A DNA stretch of 60,919 nucleotides from Pirellulaceae bacterium (GTDB taxonomy: Bacteria > Planctomycetota > Planctomycetia > Pirellulales > Pirellulaceae), in contig JAHDXO010000018.1 of the NCBI GenBank assembly GCA_023382975.1, positions 108,487 through 169,405 on the forward strand, read 5' to 3'. A model generated the notes under the pieces. That model did not search any database and was not told the DNA's origin. It saw only the letters and a list, made by a program, of their open reading frames with translations. Below, piece after piece: positions 52,070-60,919 of this stretch (position 1 is the first letter of the stretch; the number at the start of each line of letters is the position of its first letter). The translations under genes were made by a program, and so were the position numbers.

Positions 52070-55000
52070 AGCCGGATTCGTCGCAAACGATTCGGGTGGA
52101 CGCGCCGTCTGCGGTGACAACGACTGCGTTGCCGTCCTCGGTGACTCGCAGGGATTGGGGCTTGGCGTCCCGTCTCCACGCGACGATGACCGTGCGGAAC
52201 GGGCCACGGCCTCGTACGCGGAGAATATGCTGCCGTTCCTCGCGCTCGCTCACGGCCCCGCCCCAGGCCGTGTCGGCCCAGTTGCCCAACAAGAATTCCC
52301 GGGGGTCGGCGCCGAGCGAGTAGACCGCGAAGTCGACATCGTAACGGCCCGTGAATTGAAACTCGCTGCTGCCCGGCGGCAGCGGGACGGGCTTGGTCGC
52401 GGAAGGCAGCACCGCGGGGGCTTCTGTCCGCGGCGCATTGGGATGGGTCCGCGGCGGCGGCTCGATCGCACCGGCCGGAGTCACCACCGGGCCGACGGCC
52501 ATCAGATTCAGACTGGCCACCTTCGGAACGTCGGCATCCTCGCCGGCAAAGCGGTCGCAGATCACGATGATCGGCTGGCTCGGATTGGACCGAACCACCG
52601 TGATCGCCCGCGTCCAACGCAGTTTGTCTCGCTCGAACGTCGCTCGCGCGTACGCCCGGTCGGGAAGGGAGCGAAAGGCCTCTTGCGCCGATCGTCTCCA
52701 GACCTGATCGCCGCTCAGCAGCGCGCCGTCCTGGTCCCAGGCGTGCCCGATCGCCGCCTCGGGAACGACCATCGAGTGGACGTAGGCACCGGGAGCATGC
52801 GGCGTGTAAATCGCCGACCAATCCACCGAGACCGGTTTGCCCAACGCGTACAGCGCGACCGAGCCGTGGTCGTGATGGCGGTGGTCGCGATAGAAATCGC
52901 CGTTCACGAAAAACAGAGCCGTTTCGTCGGGCGTATTCCAGCCGTGTCGCAGCACGCTGCAATAGCCAGGAAACGTCGCGTCGGCCAACGGCGTGTCCGA
53001 CCGTCGCGACGGATCGGATGGCGTCCGGCCGGCCCCAGCCACTTCGTGGACCGGCTCGGGGGGCGCTGCCAGCGTGTCGTCGATCATCACCGTCGTTGTG
53101 CCGAAGAAGAACGAATGCTGCTTTCCGCCAACGGCCCAGGCGTCCATCAGACGTTTCGCCAATTGCGGATCAGCGTCGCGAAAACCGGTGCCCAAAAGGC
53201 CGAAGATCTCCGAGATTTCCACCCCGCTGTCTCCCAGCGTCACCAGCGCCCGTTTGCCGCCCATTCGCGGCTCAGGCGGCGTCTGGAGATTCAGGTAGAA
53301 TTCGGCGAACTTCGCCAGCTTCGGCCAGTCGCGGAATGGATCCGTGCCGCCGAGTTGCTTGACTTGCAGCAGCGTGTTGAGCGTCGGCACAAACGACGCG
53401 CCGATATAGTGCGTGCAGCCGATCTCGGCGCCACTGTCGTGGATGAATTGATCGACCGTAGCTTCCAGTTGCCGTTCGACCTGCCTGACGCGCTGAACCA
53501 TCGTCGGATGGCGGGCCAGGAAGAGAGCATAGAAGCGACGGTAACCCCATTGCTGGATCGGCATGTTCTCGGTGCCCAGGTTCAGGCCGTGAACGGTGGA
53601 ACTGATCGGCGCATGGTCGTCGTTCCAGACAAGATTTGCGAACAGAACGGCTGCGGCTTTCAGGCGAACGCGTTCCTCGTCCGTCAGCCGCGGATCGTCT
53701 AGCAGTTGGTCGATCCATACGCCGTACCGCTGCGCGGCCAGTCCGCCGTGCCAGTAATGGACCGAGAAATGGTAGATGCCGCCTTGGTGGACGAGCGCGT
53801 GCAGCATGTCGTGCGACTGTCGGAAGATCTGCTCGAGGCACGCCACCAGTTTCTCGCGTCCCGGATCGCGCCAAGCATCGAACAGCGGGCGGGTATAGGT
53901 ATCGTTGTTGTACAGCCATTGGAAATACGCGGGGTCGTCTCGAAGTCGCGTCTTCAGCGCGTCGATGCCCCCACGGCCCATAAACGCCGTGCCGTAACCT
54001 TCGGGCGGATCGGGAAAGTCGAGCGTCCAGCGGTGGACTTGGTCCAAATTCACGCCGCCGTGCAGATTCATCTGGAGATTGATCGGCTGGACGTCGCCCG
54101 CTGGGCGGATGTCGGCTCTCGTCCCCGCGAACAGTCCCCAGCACCAGCGACTGCGAGGAAAGACGCGAGCGTCCGGGCCGCGACGATAACTCGATACACT
54201 CAGCGAGAACCCACGTTGGCCACCGTCGCCCGGCGGCGAGGTCGAGATTCCGACGCCGCTCATGTGAGCGCCCAGTGCCCGCGATGCCGGGCCGGCAAAA
54301 ATGCCCACGATGTTCGCGGAATCCGGCGAGTCGCGGCGGAATGCCTGCCAATACCATCCGGAATCAAAACACCACGGATCCCAGACGCACATCACTCGCC
54401 AAGTGTCTTCGGACGAACGGTACGACGGCAACCGCGGCCGGTCGTAATGCAACTCGACCTCCGCGTCGCAGTCGTATCCGCGCTCGTTCGCGGCCCGGTA
54501 TCGCTGGCCGTCCGGTTCGTATCCGTATCGGGCATCCGAGCTGTGATGGCCCCGGTAACGCGCATGCGTGGGCTGAACCGCGTCGTACAATCCGATCGAC
54601 CACTTCGGCTCGATGTCGGTTTCTTCCTCGAACAGCACCGACGGCTGACCGGCCTGGACCGTGATGGTCGAGGTGTAGTAACCCGGCCCCGCCGGCTTGA
54701 GCGTCTGCTGACCGTACCTCAACTCCGGATGCTCGAAGCGGTAATCGACTTGAATGACCGCCTTCAGCGGGCCGCGTTCGAGCATCTTCACGCTCATGCC
54801 CGTGGCAACCGTCCGCTTCGTCCAGTCAGCGTCCGACTGGTATTCCAGCCAGTTGGGGCCGGTGCCGTACCATTTCCCGTCGCGCAGAAGCACACCTTGC
54901 ACCGGTGCGGGCAGTCGATCGGTATGGTCTGCGGCGACCGCCATCGGCACGCGGACGCCCGTCAGGCCGTTGGCGATTTCGCAGTAGCCGGACGTTTCCC

Positions 55001-55400
55001 GCACGGTCACCGCGTATTCGAACGTCCCGGACGGTTGGCCGGCACGCAGCGAGAACGACTTCCGCTCGCCCGCCGCCAGACCGGTTCGGACGGCGAGTAG
55101 CCGGCCACCGTCGATCAGTTGGTAGGGCACCTCCGATCCATCCTCAGCGACCAGAACGGTCCGCTGCGGATCGACCGATTGCGACAGATCGAACGTGACG
55201 ATCTGGTCGGGATGCGAGACGCCGAACATCTCGCGCAAGACGAACGGCGCGGCACCTGGCTCGATGGGCGCCGCGCCCAACAACTCGCCGCCCTTTCCCG
55301 ACACCCAGCCCGTCAGTGGCCAAGCCAAGGCAGCGAACCACACGATGCGGGACATCGAGCACTTCTGCCGACGAAACGCTGGCGGGAGCACGTGCGTCAT
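52059..55400 (-). CDS. Large exported heparinase II/III-like protein
   Basis: 1113 residues. The start is supported by GAGGGG a few bases upstream, and a hydrophobic segment (about 17-33) gives export; Met16 is an alternative without a ribosome site. The first ~450 residues are a beta-sandwich-like module. The middle (about 480-760) is an alpha/alpha toroid region with NDDHAPISSTVHGLNLGTEN. The C-terminal region matches the heparinase II/III-like fold: ALFFVNGDFYRDHRHHDHGSVALYALGKP, with a His/Asp-rich catalytic stretch. Likely a polysaccharide lyase acting on uronic-acid polymers; substrate unknown. Confidence 0.75.
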   Translation of the reverse strand: MTHVLPPAFRRQKCSMSRIVWFAALAWPLTGWVSGKGGELLGAAPIEPGAAPFVLREMFGVSHPDQIVTFDLSQSVDPQRTVLVAEDGSEVPYQLIDGGRLLAVRTGLAAGERKSFSLRAGQPSGTFEYAVTVRETSGYCEIANGLTGVRVPMAVAADHTDRLPAPVQGVLLRDGKWYGTGPNWLEYQSDADWTKRTVATGMSVKMLERGPLKAVIQVDYRFEHPELRYGQQTLKPAGPGYYTSTITVQAGQPSVLFEEETDIEPKWSIGLYDAVQPTHARYRGHHSSDARYGYEPDGQRYRAANERGYDCDAEVELHYDRPRLPSYRSSEDTWRVMCVWDPWCFDSGWYWQAFRRDSPDSANIVGIFAGPASRALGAHMSGVGISTSPPGDGGQRGFSLSVSSYRRGPDARVFPRSRWCWGLFAGTRADIRPAGDVQPINLQMNLHGGVNLDQVHRWTLDFPDPPEGYGTAFMGRGGIDALKTRLRDDPAYFQWLYNNDTYTRPLFDAWRDPGREKLVACLEQIFRQSHDMLHALVHQGGIYHFSVHYWHGGLAAQRYGVWIDQLLDDPRLTDEERVRLKAAAVLFANLVWNDDHAPISSTVHGLNLGTENMPIQQWGYRRFYALFLARHPTMVQRVRQVERQLEATVDQFIHDSGAEIGCTHYIGASFVPTLNTLLQVKQLGGTDPFRDWPKLAKFAEFYLNLQTPPEPRMGGKRALVTLGDSGVEISEIFGLLGTGFRDADPQLAKRLMDAWAVGGKQHSFFFGTTTVMIDDTLAAPPEPVHEVAGAGRTPSDPSRRSDTPLADATFPGYCSVLRHGWNTPDETALFFVNGDFYRDHRHHDHGSVALYALGKPVSVDWSAIYTPHAPGAYVHSMVVPEAAIGHAWDQDGALLSGDQVWRRSAQEAFRSLPDRAYARATFERDKLRWTRAITVVRSNPSQPIIVICDRFAGEDADVPKVASLNLMAVGPVVTPAGAIEPPPRTHPNAPRTEAPAVLPSATKPVPLPPGSSEFQFTGRYDVDFAVYSLGADPREFLLGNWADTAWGGAVSEREERQHILRVRGRGPFRTVIVAWRRDAKPQSLRVTEDGNAVVVTADGASTRIVCDESGSSD

Positions 55401-55507
55401 GGAACCCCTCGCACCCAGTGGCCCGCGGGCGCCGAACGCGGGTCAAATACAACCGGAAGCTCGCGTTGCCCGGGCACGCTTTCACGGGCGGAACCCAACC
55501 CTGCGAA

Positions 55508-56248
55508 TCAATCCAGGTGGGCGATTCGCACGTTCTTGTATTCGGCCCACATCGGCTTGCCCGCATGCAGTTGCAGAGCCAGAACGCCTTCGAGCAGCGC
55601 CAGTTGCGGATCGTTGTCCGTGCAATCCAGAACCAACCGGCCGTTCATGTAGTGACGCAGGCGGTTCCCCTTGGCGATGATCACCACGTCGTTCCATTCG
55701 TCCAGCTTGAACAGTTCCTTGTATTCCTCGGCCGTGATCAGACTGCCGGTAACCGTCTTCTTGCCGTCTTCGCCCCATGTCGCCTGTTCGCCAACCAGGC
55801 ACATCCGGCCGCGCCGACCGCCCTCGTCGTAGATGAACCCGGAAACGCTGGGCAGTGTGTTTTCGTTGCGGATCTCGTGCTGATAGCCGCGCACGACCCA
55901 GGCGTTCCGTGGATTGCCTTCGGTGATGTGCTTCGACCGGTACTGAATCCCCGAGTTGTTCGCCGCGGTGCAGCGGAACGACAGACGCAGATCGAAATTC
56001 TTCGTGCTGCCGCCTTTCCAGATTAGAAAGGTGTTGCCGTTGGCAGGATTCTCCGCCGTCGTCTCTCCGCGAATGGCACCGTCCTTGACGGACCACAATC
56101 GGGGGTCGCCGTCCCATCCGTCCAAGCTCTCGCCATTGAAAATGCTCTTCATCTGCGGCGGCTCCGGCGGGGCCGTCTGCGAGTCGTCGGCGGCCCATGC
56201 GAAAGAGAACGAAGAGCAGAAAACTGCCAGTGTCAGGAAACGGATCAT
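55508..56248 (-). CDS. DUF1080 (3-keto-disaccharide hydrolase domain) exported protein
   Basis: 246 residues from an ATG after GGAGAAG. A signal peptide (AVFCSSFSFAWAAD) is followed by IFNGESLDGWDGDPRLWSVK and GAIRGETTAENPANGNTFLI, the DUF1080 opening. Later motifs are NSGIQYRSKH, YQHEIRNENTLPS and EWNDVVIIAKGNRLRHYMNG. Members are concanavalin-like sandwiches that hydrolyse 3-keto-glycosides in some bacteria. It lies 107 bp after the heparinase-like gene's start on the same strand. Confidence 0.93.
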   Translation of the reverse strand: MIRFLTLAVFCSSFSFAWAADDSQTAPPEPPQMKSIFNGESLDGWDGDPRLWSVKDGAIRGETTAENPANGNTFLIWKGGSTKNFDLRLSFRCTAANNSGIQYRSKHITEGNPRNAWVVRGYQHEIRNENTLPSVSGFIYDEGGRRGRMCLVGEQATWGEDGKKTVTGSLITAEEYKELFKLDEWNDVVIIAKGNRLRHYMNGRLVLDCTDNDPQLALLEGVLALQLHAGKPMWAEYKNVRIAHLD

Positions 56249-56541
56249 GGTATCTTCTCCGGGTGCAGGGATTGAAATGGAAGCCTGATTATGCGCGATG
56301 GCCCAAGGAATTCCAACCCGCCGGGCGCTGCGGTGACTTGGCGAGAAGGTCAGGCAGGCCGTAGCGTTGCGGGTGATGATTTCTGGCAGGGTGCCTCAAA
56401 GAGCAGGCGACTCGCGGCGAAATTCCGAGAAATCATCGCGCCCCGGGTTTCCCGCGGGACCCATTCCGGAAACAATCATCGTTGCCTACCCGCCTTTCCC
56501 CATGCCGTGTTTCTCCATCCAAAACGTCAAGGAGCATTGTG

Positions 56542-57441
56542 ATGCAACGTCGTGATTTCTTGCGAATCAGTGGTCTGGCCGCCGTTGGCGCTGCGGCGTT
56601 TCCTCAAGCTTGGACTCCGGCCGCGGAAAAAAAGCCGCAGAAGATCCTGTACTACACCCGCAGCACCGGCTACGAACACTCGGCGGTCAAGCTGGAGAAT
56701 GACGGCTTGAGTATTTCGGACAAGGCCATGATTGCCCTCGGCAAGCGAGCCGGCTTCGAGGTGACTTGCACCAAAGACGGCCGCGTCTTCGACGGCGACC
56801 TGGATCAGTACGACGCCTTCGCCCTCTACTCCTGCGGCAATCAGTGCGTCGCCGGCTCGCATCCGCAGGATCCCACCATGACGCCCGAAGGCAAGCAACG
56901 GCTGTTGGACGCCGTCGCCGCCGGAAAGGGGTTCGTCGGCTTTCACAGCGCCGCCGATACGTTCCACAGCGGCCGCGAGATCGACCCCTATGTGGCGCTG
57001 GTCGGCGGCGAATTCATGGGGCACGGCTCGCAGCAGCCCGGCCGGCTGACCATCACTTCGCCCAAGTTCCCCGGCATGGAAAAGGTCGCGGACCAGGAGG
57101 CGGTAACGATCGATCGCGAAGAATGGTACACGTTCCGGAATTTCGGCCGCGACCTGCACGTCATCCTAGTCCAGGACACCGAAACGCTGAAGAAGGTCAG
57201 CGATCAAGACAAATTCCTGCACAGTCGCCCGCCGTTCCCGCAGACGTGGGCGCGGAAGCAGGAACAGGGCCGAGTCTTCTACACATCGTTCGGCCACGTC
57301 CACGAAGTCTGGACCCATCCGTTCTTCGAGAGCCTCGTGCTGGGCGGCATCGCCTGGGCGCTGCGCAACGTCGAAGCCGATGTGACGCCCAACATCGAAC
57401 AGGTGACCCCTGGCGCGTGGGACGTCCCGAAGCGGGCGTAA
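56542..57441 (+). CDS. ThuA-domain exported protein
   Basis: 299 residues from an ATG after AAGGAG. A twin-arginine-like leader, MQRRDFLRISGLAAVG, precedes the ThuA (trehalose-utilisation type) domain. ILYYTRSTGYEHS, FVGFHSAADTFHSG and LVGGEFMGHGSQQPG are family segments, and WTHPFFESLVLGGIAWAL closes it. ThuA proteins are class-I glutamine-amidotransferase-like, but the Cys of that site is not seen; the role is a guess in sugar catabolism. It precedes the FAD oxidoreductase gene by 109 bp. Confidence 0.92.
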   Translation: MQRRDFLRISGLAAVGAAAFPQAWTPAAEKKPQKILYYTRSTGYEHSAVKLENDGLSISDKAMIALGKRAGFEVTCTKDGRVFDGDLDQYDAFALYSCGNQCVAGSHPQDPTMTPEGKQRLLDAVAAGKGFVGFHSAADTFHSGREIDPYVALVGGEFMGHGSQQPGRLTITSPKFPGMEKVADQEAVTIDREEWYTFRNFGRDLHVILVQDTETLKKVSDQDKFLHSRPPFPQTWARKQEQGRVFYTSFGHVHEVWTHPFFESLVLGGIAWALRNVEADVTPNIEQVTPGAWDVPKRA

Positions 57442-57550
57442 CGGCGCAACAGTTGTAGGTCTCGCTTCCGCGTAACTCGGCATGTACCGCCCGTGGAAGC
57501 GTAGATTTCAGCAGAACGGCAAACATGACTCGCACAGGAGCTATCGAACC

Positions 57551-58864
57551 ATGAGCCACGATCGTGTACCGCGACGCGACTTTTTGCAGTGTACCGCCGT
57601 CACCGGCGCCGCTTGGGCCGCGTCTTCGCTCCAGGCCGCAGAAGAATCGAGGGTCCAGCCGGCTGGAGCCAAGTCCGGCGTCGGCGTGCTCGAGACCAAG
57701 ACCGACGTTCTGGTCGTCGGAGGCGGTACGGCCGGGACGGTCGCCGCGATCCAGGCGGCTCGCGCGGGCGCCCGCACCTTGCTGATCGAGCAAGGCAGTC
57801 AGTTGGGCGGTACCATGACCGTCGGCGGCGTGGCCTTTCCTGGCCTCTTTCATGCCTGGGGCAAGCAGGTCATCGCCGGTATCGGCTGGGATCTGGTGCG
57901 CGAGACGGTTGAATTGGACGGCGGATCGTTACCCGACTTCGCGACGCCCCCGCCGGCGCGCCAACACTGGCTGCACCAGGTGCTGATCAATCCCTTCCTG
58001 TACGCCGTGTTGGCTGAACAAGCGTGTCTCGAAGCGGGCGTGTCCATCTGCTACTACGAATTTCCGCTGGCGATCGAGTCCGCCGCGGACGGCTGGTTGG
58101 TCGACATCGTCGGCCCGGGCACCCGGCGGCGCGTGGTCTGTAGCCAGTTGGTCGACTGTACCGGCGGAGCGGATGTCGTGGGGCTGATCGGGCTGGCGCG
58201 GCTGCGCGACGAGGAGACTCAGCCTGGTTCGATGCTGTTCAAGTTCGGCGAGGCGTTCAAAGCGGGGCGCGAACGGATGAGCGCCGTGTACGTCCACGGC
58301 GCCGACTCGTCCAATTCCGTCACTCGAACTCAGGCCAATCTGACCGGACGGCGCGAGATCCTTGCGCAACTTCGTGCCCGGCACGCACGCGGCGAGAAAA
58401 ACGTGCGCCTCGGTCAGATTCAGCCCGAAGCGGCATTTCGCGAGAGCTACCGCATTCAAGGCCACACGGTAGTCACTCACGATGACTACGTCGGCGGCCG
58501 AGTCTTCGACGACGCGATCTGCAACGCCTTCTATCCTGTCGATCTACACACTCGCACTGGTGTCGTACCTAAGCCGTTGCAGGAAGGCATCGTGCCCACC
58601 GTGCCGCTCAGCGCCCTGGTGCCGGCCGGCAGTCGGCGTCTGATCGTCGCGGGCCGCAGCGTCAGCAGCGACCGGCTCGCCAACTCGGCGCTCCGCGTCC
58701 AAGCCACCTGCATGGCAACCGGCCAAGCCGCCGGCGCTACGGCCGCGCTGGCCGCCCAAAGCGATTCGACGCCGCTCGACGTCCCACTCAACTCGCTCCG
58801 CGAACTCCTGCGGCAGCACGGGGCCATCGTCCCTACGCCGCAACCGATCACCCTCTCGCCATGA
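57551..58864 (+). CDS. Exported FAD-dependent oxidoreductase
   Basis: 437 residues from an ATG after AGGAG. A twin-arginine motif, PRRDFLQCTAVTGAA, precedes the FAD loop VLVVGGGTAGTVAAIQAARAG and EQGSQLGGTMTVGG. RRLIVAGRSVSSDRLANSALRV, near the C-terminus, is the family's second FAD segment. It matches the FAD-dependent oxidoreductase family (FAD_oxidored, PF12831). Probably it oxidises a sugar or similar compound outside the cytoplasm, feeding the ThuA and DUF1080 group; this is inferred. Confidence 0.9.
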   Translation: MSHDRVPRRDFLQCTAVTGAAWAASSLQAAEESRVQPAGAKSGVGVLETKTDVLVVGGGTAGTVAAIQAARAGARTLLIEQGSQLGGTMTVGGVAFPGLFHAWGKQVIAGIGWDLVRETVELDGGSLPDFATPPPARQHWLHQVLINPFLYAVLAEQACLEAGVSICYYEFPLAIESAADGWLVDIVGPGTRRRVVCSQLVDCTGGADVVGLIGLARLRDEETQPGSMLFKFGEAFKAGRERMSAVYVHGADSSNSVTRTQANLTGRREILAQLRARHARGEKNVRLGQIQPEAAFRESYRIQGHTVVTHDDYVGGRVFDDAICNAFYPVDLHTRTGVVPKPLQEGIVPTVPLSALVPAGSRRLIVAGRSVSSDRLANSALRVQATCMATGQAAGATAALAAQSDSTPLDVPLNSLRELLRQHGAIVPTPQPITLSP

Positions 58865-59345
58865 CCTCGCTGCCACTGTCGGCCCCAGAGGGCGAACCGA
58901 GTTGCGTCACTCTGCTGCGGCCCGGCGAACCGCCGCGTCGCGCGATCGTGATCACCCGACCGATCGAAACCGGGGCCGATCGAGTTCCGATTTTTTGCCC
59001 GCTCCGGACTTTCCGGAACACCCCGAAACACCCCCCCACCTAGCCCCTTGACAGCCGCTCCGCCGCCAGCTTAATCTGGACCCCTGCGGAGCGGGTTGCG
59101 GAATAGAAAGTCCACAGCCTCATCAGCTCCGCGGCTGGAGTTCAACTACGTTCCTTCCCGCAGCGTCCCGAAAAGCATTGCTGCCGAGTGATAGCAGCCG
59201 ACGTGACGGCCACACGATCGTCAACGAAAGCAGGGCAAATCGGTGGACGTGCGGACTGGAGATGATTTGTTGGCAAGCGGGTGAAACCCTCGCCTGGGTA
59301 GTCGTTAGCCACACGCCCGGTTACGGCCGTTGTTAGGACCAACAG
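58865..59345. other. 481-bp intergenic region
   Basis: No gene is supported; a 60-codon frame overlapping the previous stop by ATGA lacks any recognised feature. TTGACA (59048-59053) and TAATCT (59072-59077), 18 bp apart, form a possible sigma-70 promoter about 270 bp before the next gene. Confidence 0.35.
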
Positions 59346-59924
59346 ATGTGTCGATGGCATTGCTGCGAACTCGTACTCCTTTCGGTTTTCATTTGCGATC
59401 ATTCCCTATGCTGGTCACAAGAGCCGATTGCCGAATCGACGCCGTCTTCAGAGGCCGCAAGGCAAACGCGGCAGCATGACGATGTATTGAAGTTCATCAA
59501 CGTGCCCACTTCGGACTTGCCCAAGCAGGTTCGACTGGTAGAACGCGTCCGCACCGCCCCCCTCATGCCGGTTGGCGGCAACCCTGGCGTCTTGGTCGAT
59601 CCACACCGGATGATGCCGGTCGCTTTGTTCTTTGGGATTCGCGATGAATCAGATTTAGAGCCGGTTCGTGCTGCCGTCGTGGCTTTGTATCAGGAGAATG
59701 ACCCTGCAAACGAAATCGGTGTTTATGGGCTCTGCTTCACCAGTGAGGAGACGGCTAAGAAGCGTTTCAAGGAACTCGCGAAGGACAACCAGGAATCTCC
59801 ATTTATCCGGAAAGGCAGGCTGTTACTGTACGTCTGGAAGGACGACGGCGTCAGCAGAACGACGTATGAAGCGGTTCGGAACTATCTCAGTACGACGAAG
59901 TTCGGCTCTGCTGATCGGCCCTAA
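59346..59924 (+). CDS. Hypothetical protein with secretion-type N-terminus
   Basis: 192 residues. The N-terminus is hydrophobic and Cys-rich (MCRWHCCELVLLSVFICDHS) and may be a signal peptide. The mature part has a mixed alpha/beta pattern: MMPVALFFGIRDESDLEPVR, GVYGLCFTSEETAKKRF and RLLLYVWKDDGVSRTTYEAV. No family is recognised. No strong ribosome site is visible. It lies between the FAD oxidoreductase region and the transposase fragment, so it may be accessory. Confidence 0.5.
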   Translation: MCRWHCCELVLLSVFICDHSLCWSQEPIAESTPSSEAARQTRQHDDVLKFINVPTSDLPKQVRLVERVRTAPLMPVGGNPGVLVDPHRMMPVALFFGIRDESDLEPVRAAVVALYQENDPANEIGVYGLCFTSEETAKKRFKELAKDNQESPFIRKGRLLLYVWKDDGVSRTTYEAVRNYLSTTKFGSADRP

Positions 59925-60241
59925 CTGAAGAGGGATTAGATCGTGCGGTGACGGAACACGAGACGATGCAGGCGAAGAATCGCGAGACCGGCATGAACAT
60001 CGCGGTACGTGGCTTCAACAACGCCGGCGTTATCGCGGGGAGCGGCGGGAGGGGGTAAGATCGGCCGGTGCGTCGCGGGAGAATCGCACGACGCAGATTC
60101 GGGTTCTGAGCGAATCCCTGGTCGAACGCAATTTCTTCGAAGTCCACCAATCGGGCAAAAGCTGCCAAGCAGGTGTCGTTCCAGACCTTCGGAGAACATG
60201 TCACGGGGCGTTTGAATGCCAGACCGAGCCAGACGATGGTG

Positions 60242-60470
60242 TCAAGAGGACGCATCGTCCCGGTCCATCGAACTCGGTTCTTGCAGATCGTCGCCAAGTC
60301 CTTCAGTAGGCACAGGAAGCTCTGGACCGGAAAGCCGTCCGCATTGCGGCGCAGTTGTTCCTTGATTCCTGGCCGCTTCGGAACGAGGTGCCGGAGCCAC
60401 GATCGATGCTCGCGTCTCCACGGCGGATTCCCACTCGTGATCGTCAAACAGCAACTTGGCCAGGTCGCGG
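60242..60470 (-). pseudogene. Decayed transposase fragment (IS1634/IS4-like C-terminus)
   Basis: On the minus strand one frame reads DLAKLLFDDHEWESAVETRA and another, about 25 codons later, GFPVQSFLCLLKDLATICKN followed by RVR. Together these resemble the C-terminal end of IS1634/IS4-like transposases, broken by a frameshift near 60375. The 5' part is missing and the fragment abuts the CRISPR array. The stretch 59925-60241 shows no better gene. Assignment rests on recalled family patterns, so it is tentative. Confidence 0.4.
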
Positions 60471-60525
60471 CGAAGCGGACCGCCGAGAGGCGATACTCAG
60501 CCGTCGCCGTCGTGTCGTCCCAGTT

Positions 60526-60919
60526 TCTTCAATGGGGCCACGGTTGGTTGACCGCGGAGAGCTGTTCGCAGAAAAAGACGGCTTCCGCGTCTTGTGTGCT
60601 TCAATGGGGCCGCGGTTGGTTGACCGCGGAGAGGTTTTGCCGACCGCATGGCCAACCGGGCGATCAGCACGCTTCAATGGGGCCGCGGTTGGTTGACCGC
60701 GGAGAGCCGCTATTCAACGCGCAGAAGTGCTGAACACAGTCTGCTTCAATGGGGCCGCGGTTGGTTGACCGCGGAGAGGTGAGCTCTTCCATCGTCATCC
60801 TTCCAGTTTCACCACGGCTTCAATGGGGCCGCGGTTGGTTGACCGCGGAGAGGAGTCACCATCCTTCAATCCCTTTCTGTAATGCTTCCAGCTTCAATGG
60901 GGCCGCGGTTGGTTGACCG
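60526..60919 (-). CRISPR. CRISPR array (six repeats visible, runs off the edge)
   Basis: 36-bp repeats start at 60526, 60598, 60671, 60743, 60817 and 60891 (the last truncated), with spacers of 36, 37, 36, 38 and 38 bp. Read on the minus strand the repeat runs from CTCTCCGCGG to CCCCATTGAAGC. Its core CCGCGGT-CAACCA-ACCGCGG forms a 7-bp stem, and the 3' ATTGAAGC tag fits a crRNA handle. The first repeat (60526-60561) has two changes, at positions 1 and 15 as read on the plus strand, which fits a leader-distal end. Transcription is therefore probably leftward, with the leader to the right. No cas gene is in the window. Confidence 0.97.

Noticed and set aside
53706..55100. 464-codon plus-strand ORF opposite the heparinase-like gene
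   Set aside because: It is an antisense shadow rich in Arg/Val with no family features; the minus-strand frame has clear domains, export signal and ribosome site.
58861..59043. 60-codon ORF starting in an ATGA overlap after the FAD oxidoreductase
   Set aside because: No ribosome site of its own beyond the overlap, no family features, and a Pro/Arg-rich composition; not enough to call a gene.

Overview
The window looks like chromosomal DNA of a planctomycete, probably of the Pirellulales type (inference from content). It is GC-rich, with many secreted sulfatases and many exported enzymes with twin-arginine signals. It also holds a DUF1559 prepilin-like protein, a DUF1080 / ThuA / heparinase-like group, an exported PQQ-type propeller, a two-zinc-ribbon membrane protein, and an RpoD with a long acidic N-terminus. 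Short palindromic intergenic repeats occur at three places.

Region 1 (about 1-20.8 kb) is an accessory catabolic island. It carries an OprB-like porin, an AraC regulator, a LuxR-type response regulator whose phospho-acceptor Asp is Glu, two DUF1254/DUF1214 proteins, an exported M20 amidohydrolase, an exported 5'-nucleotidase-like enzyme, a divergent alkylsulfatase-like protein, a 3' fragment of another alkylsulfatase joined to an IS3-family relic, an arylsulfatase, a canonical alkylsulfatase, and a sulfatase with C-terminal EF-hands. A 22-bp direct repeat lies upstream of both the response regulator and the first DUF1254 gene and is a candidate operator. The island probably scavenges sulfate esters or other amphiphiles outside the cytoplasm (inference).

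Region 2 (21-43 kb) is mixed housekeeping and lineage-specific genes. It contains a YpsA-like putative molybdenum carrier, argC-argJ, a SASA-type esterase, tRNA-Pro(UGG), a YdiJ-like FAD/Fe-S dehydrogenase, nikR, a DUF1559 protein with a strong terminator, a small lipoprotein, an exported sugar-isomerase-like protein, a DUF5010-like protein, a zinc-ribbon membrane protein, an exported beta-propeller, rpoD with its terminator, a globin-transporter pair with overlapping stop and start codons, and a universal stress protein.

Region 3 (43-59 kb) holds dnaE, a ceramidase-like protein next to a membrane MutS-family ATPase, a LOG-family protein with an unusual N-terminal extension, and a small toxin/antitoxin-like pair whose first gene is frameshifted inside a 26-bp repeat shared with the LOG gene. 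A polysaccharide-degradation group follows: a heparinase-like protein, DUF1080, ThuA and an FAD oxidoreductase.

Region 4 (59-60.9 kb) has one unknown secreted protein, a decayed transposase fragment, and a CRISPR array that runs off the right edge. Repeat orientation and a degenerate first repeat suggest that the leader, and possibly cas genes, lie to the right of the window.
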